Shown piece by piece: positions 36,841 to 45,179 of a stretch of DNA of 64,000 nt (the stretch's first letter is position 1; the number at the start of each line of letters is the position of its first letter). The translations under genes and the position numbers were made by a program. The notes beneath the pieces were generated by a model. The model made no database searches. It was not told where the DNA came from and saw only the letters and a list, made by a program, of their open reading frames with translations. This DNA is from Holophagales bacterium (GTDB lineage: Bacteria; Acidobacteriota; Thermoanaerobaculia; Multivoradales; Multivoraceae). Location: the NCBI GenBank assembly GCA_009837885.1, contig VXSP01000046.1:62001-126000 (forward strand), read 5' to 3'.

Positions 36841-37337
36841 CCAGGACTGGAGCCGCGCCGCCCGAAGCGCGTCGAAGCCCGGCAGGAAAGCGCCGGCAGG
36901 CCCGCGAGATGGCGCTGCAGATGCTCTACCAGCGAGAGATCGGGAGGCTGGAGCCGCAGCAACTCGTCCGCGAGTTCGATGTCCACTCGTTCCGGTCCGA
37001 GACGGCTGACGCCGGCGCTACGCTGCACGCCTCGAAGCTGGCGCTGGTCTACGCGCGCACGCTCCTGGAGGGTAGCCTCGTCAACCAGGAGTCGATCGAC
37101 TCCTTGATCGATGAACAGGCTGAGAACTGGCGGCTGGAGAGAATGCCGGTGGTCGATCGGAACGTGCTGCGGCTCGCCGTCTACGAACTCCGCTATCAGC
37201 CGGACGTACCCGCGGTCGTCGTGATCGACGAGGCGATCGAACTGGCCAAGAAGTTCGGGACCGAGCAGTCGGGGAGGTTCGTCAACGGAATCCTCGATGC
37301 CCTCCTGGCCACTCTGGGCCGGGATGCCAACCGCTGA
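36837..37337 (+). CDS. nusB: Transcription antitermination protein NusB
   Basis: The protein has 166 aa. RRQAREMALQMLYQREIG, LIDEQAENWRLERMPVVDRNVLRLAVYELRYQPDVPAVVVIDEAIELAKKFGTEQSGRFVNGILD is an unmistakable NusB core. With NusE/S10 it binds boxA to promote rRNA operon antitermination. A basic N-terminal extension of about 15 residues precedes the domain. ATG 36837 overlaps the ribH stop by 4 nt, indicating coupling. Confidence 0.97.
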   Translation: MTRTGAAPPEARRSPAGKRRQAREMALQMLYQREIGRLEPQQLVREFDVHSFRSETADAGATLHASKLALVYARTLLEGSLVNQESIDSLIDEQAENWRLERMPVVDRNVLRLAVYELRYQPDVPAVVVIDEAIELAKKFGTEQSGRFVNGILDALLATLGRDANR

Positions 37338-37358
37338 CCTGCTGCTAGGCTGCCAGTG

Positions 37359-37910
37359 ATGAAAGTGGCATGGCCGGTGCGACTCGTGGCGGCGGCTACG
37401 GCACTTGCCACCGGTCTGGCCCTGGGCGGCTGCGGCTACACCCTGGTGGGCAGGGCCTCCAACATCCCCGAGGACATCCGGCGGGTGTTCCTGCAGCCCT
37501 TCGAGAACCGGACCACCCGGGTCGAGGTCGAGCAGTTTCTCACTCAGGCCATCGCCGACGAACTGGTCACGCGGCCGCGCTTCGAACTGGTGGCGACCGA
37601 GGGCGAGGCGGACGCGGTGATTCGCGGCTCGGTCACGGCATTCCGCGTGGCGCCGATCACGTTCACCAGCGACGGGCGTGCCCAGGAGTACGAACTGGCG
37701 ATCATCGCCGACGTCTCCTTCCGGCGGATTCCCTCGCCGACCGGGGAGGAAGGGGAGGTGATCTGGGCGAACGACCGCTACCAGTTCAGGCAGAGTTACG
37801 AGGTCGAGAGCGCCGACAGCGACTTCTTCGACCGTGAGAACCTGGCAATCGAGGATAGCGCCGAACGCTTCGCCGACACGATGGTGACCGACCTGCTCGA
37901 GGGGTTCTGA
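37359..37910 (+). CDS. lptE: LPS-assembly lipoprotein LptE
   Basis: The protein is about 183 aa. The lipobox is LALGGC, followed at once by GYTLVGRASNIPEDIRRVFLQPFENRTTRVEVEQFLTQAIADEL, the LptE/LPS-assembly pattern seen in Acidobacteria and Deltaproteobacteria. It plugs and assembles the LptD outer-membrane translocon. The inner-membrane part of the same machine, LptF-LptG, is at 47-50 kb. TAGGCT lies 7 nt before ATG 37359 with no ribosome site, so a leaderless start is possible; GTG 37356 is an alternative. No holA follows; the convergent rpsT is 20 nt away. Confidence 0.88.
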   Translation: MKVAWPVRLVAAATALATGLALGGCGYTLVGRASNIPEDIRRVFLQPFENRTTRVEVEQFLTQAIADELVTRPRFELVATEGEADAVIRGSVTAFRVAPITFTSDGRAQEYELAIIADVSFRRIPSPTGEEGEVIWANDRYQFRQSYEVESADSDFFDRENLAIEDSAERFADTMVTDLLEGF

Positions 37911-37929
37911 ACCCCGGCACCGCGGAAGG

Positions 37930-38229
37930 TCAGTCGGAGGATTCGGCCGCCGCCGCCTCGCCGGCCGCTTCGGCGCGACGATTCACGAGCCTGGTCAGGC
38001 GCGACTTGCGTCGGGCGGCCGCATTCGCGTGGATCACACCCTTTCGGGCAGTTGCGTCGATCAGGCTGAGGGTCGATGGTAGAAGCTCGCGCGCCTTCGT
38101 CACGTCGCTGTCGGCGGCGCTGCGAAGCTGTTTGATGGACGTGCGGAGTCGGGACATCGCGGCGCGGTTGCGATCTCGCCGGATGATCGACTGCCGTATG
38201 CGCTTCTCGGCTTGCTTGCTATTCGCCAT
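37930..38229 (-). CDS. rpsT: 30S ribosomal protein S20
   Basis: The protein has 99 aa. MANSKQAEKRIRQSIIRRDRNRAAMSRLRTSIKQLR and ARKGVIHANAAARRKSRLTRLVN cover the S20 fold: three long basic helices binding 16S rRNA. An Ala/Glu-rich C-terminal tail (AEAAGEAAAAESSD) is added. Transcribed toward lptE; an upstream GAGAGA lies about 10 nt before the ATG. Confidence 0.97.
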   Translation of the reverse strand: MANSKQAEKRIRQSIIRRDRNRAAMSRLRTSIKQLRSAADSDVTKARELLPSTLSLIDATARKGVIHANAAARRKSRLTRLVNRRAEAAGEAAAAESSD

Positions 38230-38275
38230 CTCGTGTTCTCTCTGGGCTCAGGTCACTGACGTTCGCGTTGTCCGA

Positions 38276-38294
38276 GCCGGGGACTGACCCCGGC
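38276..38294 (-). terminator. Hairpin downstream of cpoB
   Basis: GCCGGGG-ACTGA-CCCCGGC is a perfect 7-bp stem with a 5-nt loop, located between the cpoB stop and the rpsT start, both on the minus strand. It probably ends the tol-pal transcript. There is no T-run. Confidence 0.5.
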
Positions 38295-38306
38295 CGGCGG
38301 CGCAGT

Positions 38307-39149
38307 CTACAGTTGGTCGGCCGGGTTGTCGAGTTGCTGCAGGGCCAGGACAGCCTCGTCCGAGTCCGGGTACTCCTGCCTGACGCGGAGCAACATCTCG
38401 TTGCCCCGCTCGCGTTCACCGAGTTCGATGTGCGCGACTCCGATGCGCAGCATGGAACTCGCGACCTTGTCGCTGTCCGGGTACCGTTCGGCGACCCGTC
38501 CGAGTTCCTCGATCGCTGCGCGAAACCGCCCCCGTTCCATGTAGGACTCTCCGAGCCAGTACTGGGCGCTGTCGGCGTCCTCGCCGTTGGGGAACGTGCC
38601 AAGGTAGCTCTCGAAACCGACCGCCGCCTGTTCGTAGTCGGCGTTCAGGTAGCTCTGGTAGGCGGCGTCGTACAGGGTCTTGGGTTCAACCGACTCGGCG
38701 GGAGTGGTCTCGCGGCTGGCCTCGAGCAGTTCACCCAGGTTGGCCAGGTAGGTCTCCTGGCGCTCAAGCTGACCCTGGAGCAGGTCCAGCTCGTCGTTCA
38801 TCTGCCCGATGCGCTCGAGGGACGCGTTGAGTGTCCGTCCCTGTTCCTGGTGTGAAACTCGCAGAGCTTCGACTTCGGCGATGATCTGGCGGAGATCCTC
38901 CTTCAGGTCCGCCCTGGCGCTGACGTCGCGCTCCAGCAGTTCCTCGACGGCACGAAGTACGGCGGCCAGGTCGTCGCGGGTGGGCGCCTGTGACCGAAAC
39001 GTATCGATCTGCTGCTCGAGTGCCGCCAGCCCGGCCTCGAGTTCCGTCAACTGTGTCGACGATGTGCAGGCGGACGCCGAAAGCAGCAGAAACCCCGCCA
39101 GCACCGGGCTGCGGCGAAGAAATCGCCAGGGAGCCCGGCCCCGGGTCAC
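38307..39149 (-). CDS. cpoB: Cell division coordinator CpoB / YbgF, Tol-Pal associated
   Basis: GTG 39149 overlaps the pal stop; the ORF-track start inside pal is rejected. The lipobox is LLSASAC, so here the protein appears lipidated, unlike E. coli CpoB. A coiled-coil follows (TQLTELEAGLAALEQQIDTF; ALRVSHQEQGRTLNASLERI). TPR-like repeats of the YbgF type end the protein (LYDAAYQSYLNADYEQAAVGFESYL; YWLGESYMERGRFRAAIEEL; RIGVAHIELGERERGNEMLLRV). It couples outer-membrane constriction by Tol-Pal to peptidoglycan synthesis in division. Last gene of the operon. Confidence 0.9.
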   Translation of the reverse strand: MTRGRAPWRFLRRSPVLAGFLLLSASACTSSTQLTELEAGLAALEQQIDTFRSQAPTRDDLAAVLRAVEELLERDVSARADLKEDLRQIIAEVEALRVSHQEQGRTLNASLERIGQMNDELDLLQGQLERQETYLANLGELLEASRETTPAESVEPKTLYDAAYQSYLNADYEQAAVGFESYLGTFPNGEDADSAQYWLGESYMERGRFRAAIEELGRVAERYPDSDKVASSMLRIGVAHIELGERERGNEMLLRVRQEYPDSDEAVLALQQLDNPADQL

Positions 39150-39724
39150 ATGCGGTCGGTTACGCGGAAGTAGGCGCGCCGGTTCAGTTGCCAGCAGTCC
39201 TCGTTCGACTCCTCGCACTGTGGCCGCTCCTCTCCGTAGCTGATCGTCTTCAGGCGATCGCCGGAAATGCCGAGAGAGGTGAGGTAGTCGCGAGCCGAGT
39301 TCGCCCTGCGGTCGCCGAGGGCCAGATTGTAGTCGTTCGTGCCCCTCTCGTCGCAGTGACCTTCGATCGTGATGACGAAGTCCTCGCCGTCCTGGCTCTT
39401 GAGGAAGTCCGCGTTCTTGCCGAGTTGGGACCGGGTCGCGTCGGTCAGGGTCGCCTTGTCGAACTCGAAGTAGACGTCGCCCAGGAGACCCTTCTCATGG
39501 ACCTCGTCGTTCGCTTCCACGATGTCCTCGGACCACGGCGAGACGTACTCCGGCACGACCGGGGGTTCCGGCGGCGGCGGCACGGGTTCCGGCGGCGGCG
39601 GCTCGGCCGCGGGAGGCGGCGGTGGCGGCGGCGGCGGCGGTTCGGGTTCGGCCTTCTTGCAGGCCCCGATGGCCAGCAGGACGAGAGCCGACAGGAAGAG
39701 TGCAGAGAACCTTCTGGCCAACAT
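39146..39724 (-). CDS. pal: Peptidoglycan-associated lipoprotein Pal
   Basis: ATG 39724 has AGGAG about 9-10 nt upstream; a longer start at 39778 lacks support. The lipobox is LLAIGAC. A linker of almost pure Pro/Glu with runs of ten prolines spans about residues 22-60. The OmpA-like domain follows: VYFEFDKATLTDATRSQLGKNADFL, IEGHCDERGTNDYNLALGDRRANSARDYL, and GEERPQCEESNEDCWQLNRRAYF. It anchors the outer membrane to peptidoglycan through diaminopimelate binding by the conserved Asp and Arg. The polyproline linker is longer than in E. coli Pal. Confidence 0.95.
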   Translation of the reverse strand: MLARRFSALFLSALVLLAIGACKKAEPEPPPPPPPPPPAAEPPPPEPVPPPPEPPVVPEYVSPWSEDIVEANDEVHEKGLLGDVYFEFDKATLTDATRSQLGKNADFLKSQDGEDFVITIEGHCDERGTNDYNLALGDRRANSARDYLTSLGISGDRLKTISYGEERPQCEESNEDCWQLNRRAYFRVTDRM

Positions 39725-39835
39725 ACCGGGACTACTCCTAACGCCTGGAAACTTGGATCGTTTCGGTTTTATGGACACTACCAGAGCGATGCTCGGGCGG
39801 CAACAGCGGATTCTCCTGAGAGGGCCTTCGAGTCA

Positions 39836-41218
39836 TCAGTCGAAGTAACCGGACCAGGAGGGCGAGTAGTTGTTCCCGCGCGTGGTCACCTGGCGCGTGT
39901 AGCGGCCGTCTCCGCTCATGATGAAGATCTGGCGACCGCGTCCCCGCTGGCGCGACTCGAAGACGACCCACTCGCCATTGGGGGAGAACGTCGGATACTC
40001 GTGGCTGCCGGGCCCGGTCGTCAACAGTTGGTCCTGGTCCGTGACCAGGTCGACGACCGCGATGTCGAACCGGTCGCCGCGCTCGGTACGCCGGGCGTAC
40101 ACGAGCTTGCTGCCGTCGGGGTGCCAGGAAGCCCCTTCGTTGTATCTGCCCTTGAAGGTCACCCGCTGAAGATCGCTGCCGTCCATGTCCATCACGTAGA
40201 TCTGCGGGGTTCCGGAGCGGCTGGACGTAAAGGCGATCCGGCTGCCGTCGGGTGAACACTCGGGGTTCGTGTCCTCCCCGCTCGAACGCGTGATCTGCCG
40301 GGGTGTGCCTCCTCCGCGCTCAACGGAGAAGACCTCCGTGCTGCTCTTGCCACCGCGGCGGACTGGACGGGAGAAGAGGACCGTCTCGCCGTCCGGACAG
40401 ACGCTGGGCGAGTACGCGGGTTGCTCCTCGAAGACGATCGGGGTCTTCCTGCCGGTCGTGAGGTCCGCCCAGTAGACGCCGGGACGTCCCTGGAAGTAGG
40501 ACAGGTAGGCCAGCCCGCTGCCGTCCACCGCCCAGACCGGCGACAGGCTGGTCGAGATGTGGCCGGTGATCCGGCGCTGGGCGTGACCGTCGTAGTCCAT
40601 CAGGAAGATCTCCTTGCTCGCCTGGCCTTCGCGGTCCGAGACGAAGGCGATCGAGGTCATCGCGATGCCGCGGCGACCGGTGAAGTAGAGGACGATCTCG
40701 TCGGAGAGGGCGTGCGCGATGCGCCGCGCCAGGTCGATACCGCCGCTGAACCGCTTGCCGAGGATGAACTGACCGCTCGCCAGGTCGTAGACCCGCCCCT
40801 CGAGGATCAACTCATCCCCGTTCAGCTTGAACTCCGTCAGGAGAGCGACTTCGTTGCCGTATGCGCGGTACTGCTCGAGGTCCCTGGCGCGGTCGCCGCT
40901 CAGGCGGATGACGGAGAGAATCTCCGGACCCTGGACATCGAAGAGCTGGGTGAAGGCCAGATCCGCGCGGAGCGTCTGTTCGAGCTCGTCCATCGCGTCG
41001 AGGAACTCCGGTCTCGCTCCGGGGGGCCGCCCGGCGCGCGGCACGGCGAGGTTCATTCGCACGGCCGCATCGGGTTCGAGAACGAGTTGGAGGTCCGAGG
41101 GGTTCGTCGCAGGAGACGCCGCGACGGCTTCGGGCCCCGTCTGTGCCAGCGCGGGCCCCGCCGCGACGAGACAGGGCGCGGTCGCCAGAACCGTGATCGC
41201 AAGGCCTGGAACTCTCAT
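39836..41218 (-). CDS. tolB: Tol-Pal system periplasmic protein TolB
   Basis: The protein has 460 aa. GAGGAG lies about 7 nt before ATG 41218. A signal peptide ends GPALAQ. The N-terminal alpha/beta domain (LEQTLRADLAFTQLFDV) is followed by a six-bladed propeller with classic motifs: IAFVSDREGQASKEIFLMDYDG, SPVWAVDGSGLAYLSYFQGRPGVYW, NPECSPDGSRIAFTSSRSGTPQIYVMDMDG, and YPTFSPNGEWVVFESRQRGR. It shuttles between Pal and TolA in the periplasm. Confidence 0.96.
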   Translation of the reverse strand: MRVPGLAITVLATAPCLVAAGPALAQTGPEAVAASPATNPSDLQLVLEPDAAVRMNLAVPRAGRPPGARPEFLDAMDELEQTLRADLAFTQLFDVQGPEILSVIRLSGDRARDLEQYRAYGNEVALLTEFKLNGDELILEGRVYDLASGQFILGKRFSGGIDLARRIAHALSDEIVLYFTGRRGIAMTSIAFVSDREGQASKEIFLMDYDGHAQRRITGHISTSLSPVWAVDGSGLAYLSYFQGRPGVYWADLTTGRKTPIVFEEQPAYSPSVCPDGETVLFSRPVRRGGKSSTEVFSVERGGGTPRQITRSSGEDTNPECSPDGSRIAFTSSRSGTPQIYVMDMDGSDLQRVTFKGRYNEGASWHPDGSKLVYARRTERGDRFDIAVVDLVTDQDQLLTTGPGSHEYPTFSPNGEWVVFESRQRGRGRQIFIMSGDGRYTRQVTTRGNNYSPSWSGYFD

Positions 41219-41234
41219 CCTCTGCTCCTCGTCG

Positions 41235-42032
41235 TCAACGGATCGTCATCGTTACACCCAGGCTGGGCTTCCGGAAGCTCCGCGGAAGCGGCGGCACCGG
41301 CGACGCCAGCTCGATCGCCCGCAAGCCGGCGTTGTCGAATCGCGTAACCCCGGACGACTGGAGAAGCTCCAGGTCGCTGACGGTGCCATCGGTCGCGATC
41401 CGGAAGAAGACCACGGCCTCCACCCCGTCGATCGGCGGCCTGGTCCAGCGGGCCTTGATCGCGGCCGTCAGCCGGGATGTGTAGTAGGCGTAGGTGAAGT
41501 CCTCGCTGTCGTAGCCGACCAGGGGCGCTTCGGCATCGTCAGTACCCGCCAGCGCGTCGTCCACGGTGCGGGCGGGTTCGAAGGGTCGGTCCAGCCGCGG
41601 GCGTTCGGGTTCCGGTTCGGGATCCGGTTCCGGCGCCGGCGGCTCGGGCTCGGGCTCGGGTTCCGGTTCGGGCTCTTCGGGGGCGAGCGTCGGAACGTCG
41701 GGCGGCGGCGGTTCGGGATCCGGTTCCGGCTCGGGAACGGGAACGGGCTCCGGTTCCGGCTGCGACTCTTCCTGGGGAGGCGGGGGCGGTATGGGTTCCG
41801 GCCGGATGGTCGGGAGACGGACGATCTCGAGCGGCTGCCGTTCCAGTTGGGTCCGCTCGGCGAACAGCCCGGGACCGAACAGGAACCCGGCGATCAGGGC
41901 GATGTGCAGGGTCAGCGACGCCGCCAGGCAAGGCCGGTTCAGACCCAGGCCGCGCTGTTCCCGGCCGGCGAGAGCGCGCTCGAGCGGCAGCGAGCGGTCG
42001 TCCTGGTTCTGCAAGGGGGCCTCGCGCCTCAA
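41235..42032 (-). CDS. tolA: TolA/TonB-type energy-transducing protein
   Basis: The protein has 265 aa with a TTG start overlapping the tolR stop. One N-terminal TM (LAASLTLHIALIAGFLFGPGLF) is followed by a Pro/Glu linker of about 100 residues (PEPEPVPVPEPEPDPEPPPP). The C-terminal domain is TonB_C-like (TYAYYTSRLTAAIKARWTRPP; VVFFRIATDGTVSDLELLQSSG; LRAIELASPVPPLPRSF). It sits between tolR and tolB, so it is the TolA of the system, spanning the periplasm to reach TolB-Pal. E. coli TolA uses a long Ala/Lys helix instead; this one has a TonB-style rigid Pro/Glu rod. Confidence 0.9.
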   Translation of the reverse strand: MRREAPLQNQDDRSLPLERALAGREQRGLGLNRPCLAASLTLHIALIAGFLFGPGLFAERTQLERQPLEIVRLPTIRPEPIPPPPPQEESQPEPEPVPVPEPEPDPEPPPPDVPTLAPEEPEPEPEPEPEPPAPEPDPEPEPERPRLDRPFEPARTVDDALAGTDDAEAPLVGYDSEDFTYAYYTSRLTAAIKARWTRPPIDGVEAVVFFRIATDGTVSDLELLQSSGVTRFDNAGLRAIELASPVPPLPRSFRKPSLGVTMTIR

Positions 42033-42448
42033 TCCGCTGGTTCTACGACGAGGGACACACGATGAATGTCCGCACGCTCAAGAACGTCGAGCACGTTGAT
42101 GATTCTTCCGTAGGGAACTTCCTCGTCTCCCTTGACGAACACCGCCTCGTAGTCGCGCAGTTCGAGCATCGGGAGCAGCCGTTCGACCAGCAGCGCGGTG
42201 GCTACCGGTTCGTCCCTGATGTAGACGAGATCGTTCTGGGCGATCGTGAGAATCAGCGGATCCTCATCGCGGATGGCCAGCGACGCGGGAGACTCCATCT
42301 CGGGGAGCGTCACTTCGACCCCCTGGTGGAGCATCGGCGTCGCGATCATGAAGATGATGAGGAGGACGAGCATAACGTCCACCAGGGGCGTCACGTTGAT
42401 GTCAGCGAGTACCGAGTCATCGCTGTCGGTGTCCTGGAAGAACGCCAT
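42029..42448 (-). CDS. tolR: TolR/ExbD-type proton-channel subunit
   Basis: The protein has 139 aa. The single TM near the N-terminus holds the essential Asp: ADINVTPLVDVMLVLLIIFMIATPM. A periplasmic ExbD/TolR domain follows (VEVTLPEMES; YEAVFVKGDEEVPYGRIINVLDVLERADIHRVSLVVE). With TolQ it forms the proton-driven motor that energises TolA. It overlaps the downstream tolA by 4 nt. Confidence 0.95.
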   Translation of the reverse strand: MAFFQDTDSDDSVLADINVTPLVDVMLVLLIIFMIATPMLHQGVEVTLPEMESPASLAIRDEDPLILTIAQNDLVYIRDEPVATALLVERLLPMLELRDYEAVFVKGDEEVPYGRIINVLDVLERADIHRVSLVVEPAD

Positions 42449-42470
42449 TCTCTTCCCTCCGGAAGCGGAA

Positions 42471-43160
42471 TCAGCCGAAGTTGCGTTCGGCCAGATTCAG
42501 GAACTCGAGCGTGAAATCGTCCATTTCGGCACGCAACTGGCGAAGCCTCGTGGCCAGATAGTTGTAGCCGACCAGGGCGGGAATCGCGGCAACCAGACCG
42601 GCGGCCGTGTTCACCAGCGCCTCGGCGATGCCGGGAGCCACCGCGGTGATCGTGGCCGTGCCGGTGGTTCCAATGTCGTTGAACGCGATCATGATTCCCC
42701 AGACCGTGCCGAACAGGCCGATGAACGGCGCCGCCGCCGCGGTCGTGGCCAGCCAGGACGTGTTGCGCGCGAGGACCCGAAGTTCGACGTTGGCAGCCCG
42801 GCGAAGAGTCCGCTCGAGGCCCATCAGCGATTGCAGGCGCAGGCCCTCGTCGTCTCCGTGGGGCTCGCGCAGCGCCTTGATCTGCGTGTCGATCTCCAGG
42901 TAGCCGGCCTGAAACAGGCCGGCCAGGGAGGCGGCGCGGTGATCGGACGCGGCCTTGCCGATGTCGCTGAAGCGGGCGGCCTTGCGGAAGAGGGTCAGGA
43001 AACTCTGATTCTGCCGGGCAGTGCGCCGGAACAGCAGCAGGCGCTGAAACAGCACGTACCAGGATGAAAGGGACATGAGCACCAGAATCCCGAGGACGAT
43101 CTTCGCCACCGGACCCGAGCGCAGAAAGAAGTGGATGACCGCTGAGTCGCCGGTGGCCAT
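42471..43160 (-). CDS. tolQ: TolQ/ExbB-type proton-channel subunit
   Basis: ATG 43160 (MATGDSAVIHFFLRSGPVAKIVLGIL) gives 229 aa, the normal TolQ length and alignment; the ORF-track open frame to 44411 and ATG 43277 would add a poorly fitting leader. Three TM segments: KIVLGILVLMSLSSWYVLFQRLL, LATTAAAAPFIGLFGTVWGIMIAFNDIG and GIAEALVNTAAGLVAAIPALVGYNYLA. The conserved threonines of the channel are present in TM2-3. First gene of tolQRAB-pal-cpoB, divergent from etfBA across 180 bp. No clear ribosome site. Confidence 0.92.
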   Translation of the reverse strand: MATGDSAVIHFFLRSGPVAKIVLGILVLMSLSSWYVLFQRLLLFRRTARQNQSFLTLFRKAARFSDIGKAASDHRAASLAGLFQAGYLEIDTQIKALREPHGDDEGLRLQSLMGLERTLRRAANVELRVLARNTSWLATTAAAAPFIGLFGTVWGIMIAFNDIGTTGTATITAVAPGIAEALVNTAAGLVAAIPALVGYNYLATRLRQLRAEMDDFTLEFLNLAERNFG

Positions 43161-43340
43161 CAGGGTGGCGACGGGTATGGCGAACAAAGGCACCGTCAGG
43201 AAAGGTACCAGACAGATAGACAGACGTCTATAGCTTGGCGTTCCCGGCCGGCCGGAAGCCGGTTCGGGCCCCCGCATTGGCGGCGCTATGCTCGCGCCTC
43301 GGGGCAGAGTGAGGCGGAAGCACCGGCGCGGGAGGAAGGG

Positions 43341-44153
43341 TTGAGGATCGGCGTCTGCATCAAACAGGTACCGGACACGGACTCGCACCTGCGCATCGCC
43401 GACTCCGGACGGGGAATCGACGACAGCAATCTGAACTGGGTCATCTCCAGTTGCGACCTGTGCGCTGTGGAGGAGGCGCTCCTCCTGGCCGAAGCCGAGG
43501 TGTCGCGCGGAGCGGAGCGCCCCGAGCTGGTCGTGTTCAGCCTCGGTCCGGCGCGAGTGGAGGAGGCGTTGAGAAAAGCCCTGGCGCTTGGGTTCGATCG
43601 CGCCCTTCACCTGGTCGACGAGGCGCTGGAGGGAGGCGACGCGCTCTCTGACGGACGCGCCCTGGCGGCGGCGCTGGCGCGAGAGCGGTGTGACCTCGTG
43701 CTCGCCGGCGCCCAGTCTGATGACCTCGGGCAGGCGGCGACTCCGGCGGTGATCGCCGAGATCCTCGGCTGTCCCTACGCCTGGCTGGTCATGGCGGTCG
43801 AACTGGACTCGCGCGGCAAGTCGCTGCGCATCGTGCGCGAGCTGGAAGCCGGTATGAACGAGATCCTGAAGTTGGAACTGCCGGCCGTACTGGCGATTCA
43901 GGCCGGCATCAACAGACCGCGTTTCGCTTCCCTGCGGGGAACGCTCCAGGCCCGCAAGAAGCCGCTGCGCCGCGAGGATTGCTCGGGTCTGGGCGTGGAT
44001 CCCGGGCTGGTGGGGGCCGCGGGCGCCGGGATTGAAACCGAGGCGGTCAGCCTGCCGCCGGCCGGCGCGGGCGGCGTGGTGATCGAGGGCGCTTCGGCCG
44101 AAGCGGCCGCGGGGGAGCTGATCGCGAATCTCGAGCGGGAGGCGGTGCTCTGA
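43341..44153 (+). CDS. etfB: Electron transfer flavoprotein beta subunit
   Basis: The protein has 270 aa. GGGAGGAAGGG lies just before the TTG start. MRIGVCIKQVPDTDSHLRI and LNWVISSCDLCAVEEALLLAE are typical EtfB openings. DLVLAGAQSDDLGQAATPAVIAEILGCPYAWLVMAVEL and RELEAGMNEILKLELPAVLAIQAGINRPRFASL follow, the latter containing the recognition-loop region. With EtfA it carries electrons from acyl-CoA and similar dehydrogenases to the quinone pool. Confidence 0.93.
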   Translation: MRIGVCIKQVPDTDSHLRIADSGRGIDDSNLNWVISSCDLCAVEEALLLAEAEVSRGAERPELVVFSLGPARVEEALRKALALGFDRALHLVDEALEGGDALSDGRALAAALARERCDLVLAGAQSDDLGQAATPAVIAEILGCPYAWLVMAVELDSRGKSLRIVRELEAGMNEILKLELPAVLAIQAGINRPRFASLRGTLQARKKPLRREDCSGLGVDPGLVGAAGAGIETEAVSLPPAGAGGVVIEGASAEAAAGELIANLEREAVL

Positions 44154-44161
44154 ACGCGCCA

Positions 44162-45079
44162 GTGCCCGCCGTATGGCTGATCGAAGACACTCGCGGCGGA
44201 CCGGGGACGCAGGAAGTCCGTGCTTGCGGACGGGCTCTCGGCGGGAACTGCCGGGTCGCCCTTCTGGATGAGGAGCGTCTCGGCCCCTATGCGCCGGGAC
44301 TCTACGCCGAAGCGCTTCGCGCCCTGATCGCTCAGCGGGACGGCGAGGATCCTGAGCGGTCGGTCGTCGTTCTCCTGCCTCACACCTACCAGTCCGCCGA
44401 GTACGCTCCACGACTTGCGGTTCGGCTCGGCGCCGCCTACACGGCCTCGATCAGCGGGGTGTCGATCGACGATCGCGGCGGCCTCCGTTTCCGTCGATCC
44501 ATCCTCCAGGCGAAGCTTCGGGCCGACGTTCGGCCGAAAACGAGAACGGTCGTCGCCACGGTACAGGTCGGCGCGTTCGGCGGCGCCGATCCCGCACCGG
44601 CGCCGGCCGACGTCTTCGAGGTCGGTCGGCCGGCCGACAGCGAAGAAGACCAGGAACGGGAGATTCTCGGTCGCGAAGCGGCGAGCGGCGGCGGCGTGGA
44701 TCTGGCCAGCGCGGAGCGGATCGTGACCGCCGGCCGCGGAGTCGGCGGACCCGACGAGGTCTCCGTCGCGGCCGATCTGGCCGCGGCCCTGAACGCCGAA
44801 CTCGGAGCGAGCCGGCCCGTGGTCGACAACGGCTGGTTGCCACGCGAGCACCAGGTCGGCTCGAGCGGCCACGTCGTCACCCCGGACCTCTACGTCGCCC
44901 TCGGCGTGTCCGGCTCGATCCAGCACCTGATGGGCATGAGCGGCTCCCGCATCATCGTCGCCATCAACAAGGACCGCGAAGCCCCCATCTTCAGTGTCGC
45001 CCACTACGGCATCGTCGCAGACCTCCACGACGTGGCGCCGGCGTTGACGCGTTTGCTCGAGACGCGGCGCTCGGGTTGA
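44162..45079 (+). CDS. etfA: Electron transfer flavoprotein alpha subunit
   Basis: The protein has 305 aa with a GTG start 8 nt after the etfB stop. The C-terminal FAD domain is well conserved: [106 protein letters not shown]. The N-terminal half is less conserved. It forms the FAD-binding heterodimer with EtfB. No ETF:quinone oxidoreductase gene is in the window. Confidence 0.94.
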   Translation: MPAVWLIEDTRGGPGTQEVRACGRALGGNCRVALLDEERLGPYAPGLYAEALRALIAQRDGEDPERSVVVLLPHTYQSAEYAPRLAVRLGAAYTASISGVSIDDRGGLRFRRSILQAKLRADVRPKTRTVVATVQVGAFGGADPAPAPADVFEVGRPADSEEDQEREILGREAASGGGVDLASAERIVTAGRGVGGPDEVSVAADLAAALNAELGASRPVVDNGWLPREHQVGSSGHVVTPDLYVALGVSGSIQHLMGMSGSRIIVAINKDREAPIFSVAHYGIVADLHDVAPALTRLLETRRSG

Positions 45080-45179
45080 GCACCCGTCAGCCGGGGCTCC
45101 GGGCGGAGGGGTTCCAGCGGACGCTTGCGCTTTCGGTGTAGAGCCGGACGGGTTGGCTGGTCGGAGAGAGTGGCTGCTA

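Noticed and set aside
41580-41800. GGTTCCGG-type tandem repeats as CRISPR or satellite DNA
   Set aside because: They encode the Pro/Glu linker of TolA; unit length is irregular and there are no spacers.
42471-44411. 646-aa reading of tolQ
   Set aside because: The part beyond 43160 is antisense to etfB; the TolQ family length fits the shorter start.
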